The notes under the pieces: generated by a model
Database searches by the model: none
What the model saw: the letters and a program-made list of their open reading frames with translations, nothing else
What the model was told of the DNA's origin: nothing
Shown: one piece after another, positions 1-5,221 of the stretch
Layout of the letters: each line of letters begins with the position of its first letter
How positions within the stretch are numbered: the stretch's first letter is position 1
DNA from: Candidatus Poseidonia sp.
Lineage (GTDB): Archaea; Thermoplasmatota; Poseidoniia; Poseidoniales; Poseidoniaceae
DNA: 5,221 bases
Reading direction: 5' to 3'
Assembly: GCA_013330155.1 (NCBI GenBank)
Contig: DUIU01000100.1
Span: 1-5,221, forward strand
Made by a program: the position numbers and the translations under genes

Positions 1-728
1 CCGTAAGGGAAGTACCGTAGTTTGCTGGCACTGGAATGCCTTGGCAGGGTTGACACCCACATTTTCAGCGGCCGAGAGAGGTCTTCCCTCGTGATGCGGG
101 TACAGGCCCAACCCGTGGTGCCATGCAGGCTGCCCGGTAGGCGAATGATTCGACGGGTGTCGGCGGTTACGGTGGGGTCGACGGGGAAGCCTTGCTCCAA
201 CACCCGTTGGAGAAGTTCTTGGCGTGATGACCTTACGGCATCCTCTCGCTCTCGAGGCTCAGGGATTGAAAACAAGGTCCGGTCGTTGTCGGTAAAGATG
301 AGATGAAACCCTTTGCCGCCGCTATAACTGATGGATTTCAACGACAGGTCTTCGTTGTCGTCAAGCCAGTTGAGGAGGGCTTGAGTGGCTTTCCTGGCCT
401 GCTCCAAACGTCGGTAGCAAAAAGGGCGGAAATCAATGTCAAAGACGACCAAATGGTCGATCAAAACCGGAGGCGCCGACTCTTGGTCGCTTCGTTTTGG
501 AAGGTTGACCGGCGTTAACCACGCCGATGTGCCGATGTAGACATCGCGCGGCCCGTAGTTCCGTAGCACTTTTTGCAGGGCGGCTGGAGAAGAGAACTGG
601 CGTGTGGCGGTGATCCATGCGTTGGTGGGAAGCCTCCATCGGAATTGATGTCGCGAGGGTTTCTCCAACCAATCCAGGTCAACCTCATGCGAACCGTACC
701 ATGCTTGGAACGCCTCGTGGGGGAGCAT
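1..728 (-). CDS. priS: DNA primase small (catalytic) subunit PriS, N-terminal part, cut by the left window edge
   Basis: This is the catalytic subunit of the archaeal/eukaryotic-type primase, which makes RNA primers for replication together with PriL. I translated the minus strand from ATG 728-726; 242 codons are open to the edge with no stop, so the remaining C-terminus (family usually about 330-400 aa) lies outside. Visible family signatures: catalytic VVFDIDF (Asp97, Asp99), nucleotide-binding SGGKGFH (136-142), and RLPGSLHG (196-203) with His202. Asp184, 18 residues before His202, fits the third metal-binding Asp. The N-terminal stretch 'SSPAALQKVL...PRDVYIG' (46-66) also matches the family. 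No other ATG lies between this one and the in-frame stop at 809-807; a TTG directly precedes it. Oddity: the cysteine/histidine zinc knuckle that normally follows the DxD motif is missing, with only Cys104 there. The gene is divergent from the permease gene. Family assignment is near certain; the exact start is less so. Confidence 0.93.
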   Translation of the reverse strand, partial: MLPHEAFQAWYGSHEVDLDWLEKPSRHQFRWRLPTNAWITATRQFSSPAALQKVLRNYGPRDVYIGTSAWLTPVNLPKRSDQESAPPVLIDHLVVFDIDFRPFCYRRLEQARKATQALLNWLDDNEDLSLKSISYSGGKGFHLIFTDNDRTLFSIPEPREREDAVRSSRQELLQRVLEQGFPVDPTVTADTRRIIRLPGSLHGTTGWACTRITREDLSRPLKMWVSTLPRHSSASKLRYFPY

Positions 729-857
729 CAAACCGAGACCGAGGGTCCTACCCTCAATCTTTCCCGTGTTTGGAACGGGTGCATTTGTGGCTTTTTCAGT
801 AAAATTCTAGTCATTTGATGGGTAAAGTATTACATTCGGGGCTCCGAACCAAGCATC
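729..857. promoter_or_regulatory. Divergent intergenic region, presumed to hold the promoters of priS and the permease gene
   Basis: This 129-bp gap separates two divergently oriented genes, so it should hold both start sites. The right two thirds (about 783-837) is clearly AT-richer than the flanking coding DNA. On the plus strand, AAAGTATTACA at 824-834 is centred about 28 bp before the permease ATG, the distance expected of an archaeal TATA box driving a leaderless or nearly leaderless transcript. No Shine-Dalgarno sequence precedes that ATG, which agrees. On the minus strand the AT-rich run around 793-808 could serve priS, giving a leader of roughly 45-50 nt. Both TATA assignments are inferences from position and composition, because neither is a textbook TTTATATA box. 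Confidence 0.45.
741..779. repeat. Two tandem short perfect inverted repeats upstream of priS
   Basis: Positions 741-755 read GAGGGT-CCT-ACCCTC, a perfect 6-bp stem with a 3-nt loop. Positions 763-779 read CCCGT-GTTTGGA-ACGGG, a perfect 5-bp stem with a 7-nt loop. They are separated by 7 bp and lie 13 bp upstream of the priS start codon. Just beside them, ACCGAG is repeated in tandem at 732-743, overlapping the first stem. They could be an operator for a dimeric regulator, structure in the priS leader RNA, or chance. Short stems like these arise often by chance, so only their presence is firm. Confidence 0.4.
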
Positions 858-2186
858 ATGGCCATCAACATGCAAGAGAGCCGAACGGCCCGGTTTGGTA
901 CCGTTTGTGCCCTGTATTTCGCTCAAGGAGTCCCCTGGTTTTTCGTCGCGACGGCTCTCGTCACGTTCCTCGTTGACAACGGCACGATGGATGACGACCA
1001 GAAATTGGCCCTCATCTCCGCAGGCATGCTTCCGTGGATCATTGGCAAGCTTGTGCTCGGCCCAGTGATTGACCGCTATCGATTCCCATCCATGGGGCGT
1101 CGTCGACCTTGGGTCATCCTTGCTCAACTGGGCATGTTGCTCACAATGGCGGCCTTCCTGCTGGTGGATGACCCGGCGGAAAATTTGGGTACGCTCGGGC
1201 TCTTCTTCCTCATTCACAACGTCTTTGCTGCTCTGCAGGATGTGAGTTCGGACGCTCTTGCCGTCGACATGCTGGGAGATGACGAGCTGCCTCTGGCCAA
1301 CGGTTTGATGTTCGTTGCCAAGGGCCTCGGTGCGATGTTTGCTGTTCTTGGACTCAGCCGCGTCCTGACCGATTCTGGATTCCATGCTGCGCTAATGGTT
1401 CAAATCCCCCTCTTGTTTGCGGTCATGTTGATTCCCATCTTTATCCTTGAGCGACCGGGAGACAAGCGATTCCCCTGGAGCGAAGACGCTTCAACGGAGA
1501 GCGCCAATTCGGGCGACGACACCATGACCTTTGGTGAAATCCTTACCGGTTTTCGTGGAGCGGTTTCGAACAAGGGCGCAAAGTTGGCCTTGGTTTTGTG
1601 CACCGTCATGTGGATTGGCGGCGGCATGGGCACCGGCATGGGCATCATTGACTTCCAATGGGAATTCCTCTTCGTGGAAGAGCTCGGTTGGGAAAGTCAG
1701 GATTACCTTGACACCAAAGGAGCCCCCATCTTCCTCATGACCATGCTCGGCTTCCTCATTGGTGGTCTCCTCGGTTCGAAGTTTGGTTCTAAGAAGACCT
1801 TGACGTATGCGGTGGCCATCGGTACGGTCATGACGGTTGGATGGTCAATGCTCCGTTCCAACTGGGATGACAGCACCTTCATGCTGCAAGCCTGGCTTGT
1901 GTGGACCTTGGTGTGGGCCATCGTCGGTGCTAACCTCTTGGCGTTCTTGATGTCCATCACGGTCAAGGACCTCGGAGGAACACAATTCTCGATTTACATG
2001 ACGCTGATCAACGTTGGAGCCTTTGCGGGCAATGCTTTGTCAACCCAACTTCTCGATGTTGTGAATGGTAGTTTCCCGAACCTCTTCTTGTTTGGAGCAG
2101 CCTTCCAGGCCTTGGTGTTCATTGTCCTCTTGCAAATCAACGATGATGCACCTGCGCCTTCACCTGTCGCTCATGAAGCAGAGTGA
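858..2186 (+). CDS. MFS permease, AmpG / SLC33 (acetyl-CoA transporter)-like, 12 membrane helices
   Basis: This is an integral cytoplasmic-membrane transporter of the major facilitator superfamily, 442 aa. About 12 hydrophobic helices are visible (roughly 17-36, 49-73, 83-104, 110-130, 147-168, 176-197, 241-263, 287-305, 312-331, 341-366, 376-398, 405-426), with a long acidic, serine-rich central loop at 198-240 between the two six-helix halves. The subfamily clues are 'LYFAQGVPW' in helix 1 (19-27), DRY...GRRRPW in the helix 2-3 loop (72-85), 'LQDVSSDALAVDML' (126-139, compare the QDIAIDA-type motif of AmpG), and 'GGTQFSIYMTLINVG' (373-387) near helix 11. Bacterial AmpG imports muropeptides and eukaryotic SLC33 moves acetyl-CoA; neither substrate can be assigned here. 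The ATG at 858 is the natural start, although Met5 (870) is also possible. The last ~15 residues are a polar Pro/Ala-rich tail. A promoter of its own probably lies in the divergent gap, and the next gene follows after 18 bp. Confidence 0.88.
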   Translation: MAINMQESRTARFGTVCALYFAQGVPWFFVATALVTFLVDNGTMDDDQKLALISAGMLPWIIGKLVLGPVIDRYRFPSMGRRRPWVILAQLGMLLTMAAFLLVDDPAENLGTLGLFFLIHNVFAALQDVSSDALAVDMLGDDELPLANGLMFVAKGLGAMFAVLGLSRVLTDSGFHAALMVQIPLLFAVMLIPIFILERPGDKRFPWSEDASTESANSGDDTMTFGEILTGFRGAVSNKGAKLALVLCTVMWIGGGMGTGMGIIDFQWEFLFVEELGWESQDYLDTKGAPIFLMTMLGFLIGGLLGSKFGSKKTLTYAVAIGTVMTVGWSMLRSNWDDSTFMLQAWLVWTLVWAIVGANLLAFLMSITVKDLGGTQFSIYMTLINVGAFAGNALSTQLLDVVNGSFPNLFLFGAAFQALVFIVLLQINDDAPAPSPVAHEAE

Positions 2187-2204
2187 CCCTTGGGTGGGTG
2201 TTGA

Positions 2205-2750
2205 ATGAATCTTGAAACAGCAGCCAATCTTGGAGAGGCTCTGAGTGGCCTTGCCATCATGTTCACGCTTCTGTTTGGCTTGCGCCAAATGATGGAAGTG
2301 AATCGTAATCGCCGTTTTGAGATTTCACAGACCATTGCAACCTCGCTGGAAAACCCCCTGGTTCAGCGCGGATTTGCGACCTTTGGTACGGTCGTTACCA
2401 AAGATTCTACCCTCGAGGAATTGATGGGGCTCACACGGGAGCAAAAAGACTCAACCAATGCCGTGGTGGTCCTCATGGCCAACCACGCCGTCATGACGTT
2501 CAACCGCAATCTCTCGTTTGAAATCGTCTATTCCTTCTACAAGGGCTACCTCTCGCTAATTGGCCCCAGCCTTCGTCGCATGATGCAGATGGTTGAATTC
2601 GGTTATGCCATGCACGAACTCAGCAGCATCACCAAAGAAGAGGGTATGGGGACGTTCCATTGGGTGATTTGGCTCCTTGACCGACTTGAAGCCCATGACG
2701 ACAAAACCCAATTCAAACCCCATCTCCATCAGAAAGATTGGGTGCCTTGA
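2205..2750 (+). CDS. Conserved-looking hypothetical protein with one N-terminal membrane helix
   Basis: I do not recognise a function. The 181-aa product has a short N-terminus, one hydrophobic helix at about 10-28 (GEALSGLAIMFTLLFGL), then a basic stretch (EVNRNRRFE, 31-39) and a mostly helical soluble domain ending in 'FHWVIWLLDRLEAHD' (151-165) and a polar tail. The positive charges after the helix predict a cytoplasmic C-terminal domain. The pattern 'ANLGE...LSGLAIMFTLLFGLRQ' followed by a basic helix resembles a widespread group of uncharacterised one-helix proteins (DUF4760-like in layout), but that is resemblance by eye only. An in-frame TGA (2202-2204) sits immediately before the ATG, so no longer ATG start exists. 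A weak GGTG-rich run at 2192-2200 could be a ribosome binding site. The gene lies 18 bp after the permease stop on the same strand, suggesting co-transcription and perhaps an accessory role. Confidence 0.82.
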   Translation: MNLETAANLGEALSGLAIMFTLLFGLRQMMEVNRNRRFEISQTIATSLENPLVQRGFATFGTVVTKDSTLEELMGLTREQKDSTNAVVVLMANHAVMTFNRNLSFEIVYSFYKGYLSLIGPSLRRMMQMVEFGYAMHELSSITKEEGMGTFHWVIWLLDRLEAHDDKTQFKPHLHQKDWVP

Positions 2751-2766
2751 AGGGCCTTGACCAGTC
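2751..2766. other. 16-bp convergent gap between two stop codons
   Basis: The small membrane-protein gene (stop 2748-2750, plus strand) and the subtilase gene (stop 2769-2767, minus strand) meet tail to tail with 16 bp between them. There is no stem-loop and no long T-tract in the gap, so each transcript must end inside or beyond the opposing gene. CCTTGA occurs twice, at 2745-2750 and 2755-2760, which is probably chance. Confidence 0.6.
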
Positions 2767-5221
2767 TCATTCTTTGTCTTCAAGTTCAGCCATGATGATG
2801 GCATCTTCGATGTCCTCTTTGGTCTGGAGGCGAACCGCGTATCCGGCGGTCCCTGCAGCGCCCAAGAGCATCAAGAGGGAGAAGATGACGGCGAGGGGAT
2901 GGTCTGCAATCAATCCGCCGAGGGATGAAAAGAACCCGGCACCGTCGCCAGAGCCAGCACCCATGTCCTTTGGCTCGATGAGCGAAACGACCGTGGCTTG
3001 GTCGTAGGCTTGACGGGTGAACGTCAACATGCCGTCCATCGAACCATCGTAGTCTTCGGATGGAGTGGTGGGATTCAGGTCGGAGTAGAAATCAGGCCGT
3101 TGTTCAAATTCAATGTTCACCGGTTGCGAGAGGTCCATCGTGAGCATCACGTCCACGGTGTACGGGACCCTTGATTCAAAGAATTCAATGTCGCCCAAGA
3201 ATCCCCAGAGTGTAACGGCGCTTCCCGAGACGTCGAAGTGAGCCCATTGGCCCCACGCCGATTCGTCCACCGAGAGGTCGTAATACCACGAGTCAGCCAC
3301 GCGGTTTCCTTCACCTTGAGCATCATCGCTGCCGTCATCGCCAAGGTCAATGGCGAGTTGAAGCGCACCGGCTTGACCCGTATCAAGGTCGACTTCAGTG
3401 GCGGTGAAGGTCGCTTCAAGGCGGGTGGTTCCATTTGGAATCCAAACATAATGGGAATCTTCGGTGTAGTAAACAGCTCCTGTTTGGCCGTTGTTGAAGT
3501 GGTTCCAGTCTCCTTTCCAGGCGTGGCGAACACGGTCGGTGTTGGCGGGAATGGTTGCGGTGGTCATCATGTCGTCGTAAATCTCGTAAGCATCCCAGAC
3601 CGTGTACTCAGGGTGGTCAACGATGCCATCGGCGTCTTGGTCCCTCATGAGTTGGAGGGTTCGGGCCAAGGCCACGGCAGCATCCACATCGGTCAATCCA
3701 TGGCCAACTCGCCAGTCATGGCATTCCCCAGTGGCGCTTTTGTAGCACGTTTCGGGGATGTCGCTGCAGGAATCTTCGTCGTTTCCGGCTTCACATGAAT
3801 TGGCCATGCCTTCGTACCGAGCCGTCAGTTCGAGAATGAGTTCGACTTCGTGAACACGGCTGTTGTTTCGCTCGTTCCAGTCCTCAAACTGCCCGTAGGC
3901 GGCCGTGCCGTCTCCGCCAACCAAACTGTTGCCGAAGTCGTGGTCGTCTCGATGGTAATCCGCCGCCTTCAGAGACGGCGCGACGTCGAGCAGGATTCCA
4001 GCCATGCCTCCGACGTGAGGCGTCGCCATGGACGTTCCTGAGATCGCCATGTAGTAGAGGTCGCCTTGCGTTCGGGTTGAGGCGTCAATGGCGGTTCCAC
4101 GAGGGGCCGTTGCCCAGATGTCTCGGCCAGGTGCGCCGACATCGGGCCAGGTGTGTTGTTGGTTCATGCATCCTCGAGAAGAAAACGAGGTGACTTGGGT
4201 GCCGTCATGGGTCAAAGCGGCAACCGATATTGCTGAAGGTGTATTGGCGTAAACGTTGGTTCGAAGGTCGCCCGAACATTCAGCGCCGGAGCCACCTGAG
4301 TTGGACGCTGCAAAGATGACCGCTACGCCGTTGTCATAGGTCAACTGGTCGGTCAACTGAGCGATGACACCGTTTGGGTCGTAATCGCCGTTGGTGCCCC
4401 AAGAGTTGGAGACAACACGGATGTGGTAGGGGTTCTGACCCGGAACGGAGTGAGCGTAGGTCCACTCCAAACCTTGTTCGGCAGCGAAGATAGAGGCGCC
4501 GTCGCCGGTGCCCAAGGCCACGAGCTGTCCGCCCTTGGCCACACCTGCACGCCGTCCGGCAGAGGCATCTCCGTTTCCGGCAATGGTGCCGCCGACGTGC
4601 GTGCCGTGTCCTGAGGACGTGTCGGAGTTGCGGGTTTCCACCCATCCGCTGGGTCCGTATTTAGCGGAGTAGAGCGTCTTCTCTCCCGCCCATGGTTCAA
4701 GATAATCGTAATCGGGGTGTCCAGCATCCACGCCGGTGTCAAGGTCGACAATCGCCGTTCCATCGCCGTCCCATTCGGTGAATGACAGGTCGACTTCACG
4801 CTGAATTTCGCCAGATGGCGTGATGATCACGCGGTCCCAAGCATCGGTGGCTCGCACGACGTGAGTGGTCTCATGCATCATGATACCTGGGTCAGGTTGA
4901 CCACCCCAGTCGCTTGGAAGGTAGAAGAACTCCAGCGGCTTGTCAAGTTCGAGGTATTCAACGCGATTCCACGTCGAAAGGCGACGGACGTCAATCGCTG
5001 CTCCTTCGACCAATCCGCCATCGACTAGTGGGGCGTGTCCGAGAACCTCCATGCCAAGTTGTTGCATGTAGGCTTCATCGTGGTCGGTAACAGGTGAAAA
5101 CAATTGGAAAATAATCGGCAACACAGTGGCGTCATTGACTTCATCAAGCCGCTCAACGAGGTCCGTGTTCATTTTCGAGGCATCCCCAAGGGGGTTGGTG
5201 GCTTCCGCCAACGGGGAGGCA
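2767..5221 (-). CDS. Secreted, membrane-anchored subtilisin-like serine protease (peptidase family S8), 5' end cut by the right window edge
   Basis: This endopeptidase presumably degrades proteins at the cell surface. Residues are numbered from the TTG codon at 5211-5209. A probable I9-like prodomain lies at about 27-95. The S8 catalytic domain (about 145-515) has Asp158 in DTGVD, His202 in GHGTHVGG, oxyanion Asn304 in AASNSGG and nucleophile Ser394 in SGTSMATPH, so it looks active. An extra acidic segment (about 418-450) splits the usual C-terminal part of the catalytic fold. Next come an EF-hand-like loop (524-535), a beta-rich region of unknown fold (about 575-740), a Gly-rich linker (751-766), a membrane helix (about 773-793) and a 21-residue charged tail. 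Six cysteines suggest disulfides. No signal peptide is visible and the frame stays open to the window edge (A-S-P before the TTG), so TTG 5211 is probably not the true start. The gene is convergent with the small membrane-protein gene. Confidence 0.93.
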   Translation of the reverse strand, partial: ASPLAEATNPLGDASKMNTDLVERLDEVNDATVLPIIFQLFSPVTDHDEAYMQQLGMEVLGHAPLVDGGLVEGAAIDVRRLSTWNRVEYLELDKPLEFFYLPSDWGGQPDPGIMMHETTHVVRATDAWDRVIITPSGEIQREVDLSFTEWDGDGTAIVDLDTGVDAGHPDYDYLEPWAGEKTLYSAKYGPSGWVETRNSDTSSGHGTHVGGTIAGNGDASAGRRAGVAKGGQLVALGTGDGASIFAAEQGLEWTYAHSVPGQNPYHIRVVSNSWGTNGDYDPNGVIAQLTDQLTYDNGVAVIFAASNSGGSGAECSGDLRTNVYANTPSAISVAALTHDGTQVTSFSSRGCMNQQHTWPDVGAPGRDIWATAPRGTAIDASTRTQGDLYYMAISGTSMATPHVGGMAGILLDVAPSLKAADYHRDDHDFGNSLVGGDGTAAYGQFEDWNERNNSRVHEVELILELTARYEGMANSCEAGNDEDSCSDIPETCYKSATGECHDWRVGHGLTDVDAAVALARTLQLMRDQDADGIVDHPEYTVWDAYEIYDDMMTTATIPANTDRVRHAWKGDWNHFNNGQTGAVYYTEDSHYVWIPNGTTRLEATFTATEVDLDTGQAGALQLAIDLGDDGSDDAQGEGNRVADSWYYDLSVDESAWGQWAHFDVSGSAVTLWGFLGDIEFFESRVPYTVDVMLTMDLSQPVNIEFEQRPDFYSDLNPTTPSEDYDGSMDGMLTFTRQAYDQATVVSLIEPKDMGAGSGDGAGFFSSLGGLIADHPLAVIFSLLMLLGAAGTAGYAVRLQTKEDIEDAIIMAELEDKE

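Noticed and set aside
22..518. Two short plus-strand open frames (22-306 and 303-518) with an ATGA overlap that looks like translational coupling
   Set aside because: Both are opposite the priS coding sequence, whose catalytic motifs are read on the minus strand. Their products are low-complexity and Arg/Ser-rich, so the overlap is coincidence.
763..800. Hairpin followed by a T-run (CCCGT...ACGGG, then TTTTT at 792-796) as a plus-strand terminator
   Set aside because: No plus-strand gene ends upstream, the T-run is 12 bases beyond a weak 5-bp stem, and archaeal termination does not depend on such hairpins.
807..1385. A 192-codon open frame on the minus strand opposite the permease gene
   Set aside because: It lies wholly antisense to a convincing 12-helix MFS gene. 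Its translation is polar, rich in His/Gln/Glu/Arg and without family motifs, as expected of a shadow of hydrophobic codons.
2767..2895. C-terminal end of the protease as an archaeosortase (PGF-CTERM-type) sorting signal
   Set aside because: There is a hydrophobic helix followed by basic residues, but no PGF-like tripeptide before it, and the tail is 21 residues long and acidic rather than a few basic residues.
3238..3798. A 186-codon open frame on the plus strand opposite the subtilase gene
   Set aside because: It is antisense to the C-terminal half of a clear S8 protease, with no recognisable motif and no plausible ribosome binding site. It is best explained by codon bias of the real gene.
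1..5221. Mobile elements, CRISPR arrays, tRNA/rRNA genes or toxin-antitoxin pairs
   Set aside because: No transposase motifs, terminal inverted repeats, regularly spaced repeats or tRNA-like cloverleaf were seen. Almost the whole window is accounted for by four protein genes with only 129, 18 and 16 bp between them.

Overview
The window most resembles a chromosomal segment from an uncultivated marine euryarchaeon, probably of the Marine Group II / Candidatus Poseidoniales type. The firmest evidence is a small-subunit DNA primase (PriS) of the archaeal/eukaryotic type at the left edge. Weaker support comes from a large secreted, membrane-anchored subtilisin-like protease and from compact gene spacing with few Shine-Dalgarno sequences. 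The domain-level call (archaeal) is well supported. The lineage call is an inference from protein style and would need a database comparison.

Layout: (1) positions 1-728, minus strand: the N-terminal ~242 residues of PriS, which runs off the left edge. (2) 729-857: a 129-bp divergent intergenic region, AT-rich towards the right, with two small perfect hairpins near the primase start. (3) 858-2186, plus strand: a complete 12-helix MFS permease of the AmpG / SLC33-like type. (4) 2205-2750, plus strand: a 181-residue protein with one N-terminal membrane helix and no known function, 18 bp downstream of the permease and probably co-transcribed with it. (5) 2767-5221, minus strand: a subtilase (peptidase family S8) with a prodomain, a full catalytic triad, an EF-hand-like loop, a C-terminal membrane anchor and a short cytoplasmic tail. 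Its 5' end, with the expected signal peptide, lies beyond the right edge. It converges on gene 4 with only 16 bp between the stop codons.

The genes do not form an obvious shared pathway. The primase is replication housekeeping. The permease plus small membrane protein form a two-gene unit of unknown substrate. The protease acts at the cell surface, and protein-degrading enzymes fit the heterotrophic lifestyle inferred for marine group II archaea. I found no mobile element, CRISPR array, tRNA or rRNA gene, or clear defence cassette, and nothing that makes a convincing new system. The points most worth a second look are the apparent loss of the zinc knuckle in the primase, the AmpG-like permease in a probable peptidoglycan-free organism, and the EF-hand loop and catalytic-domain insertion in the protease.
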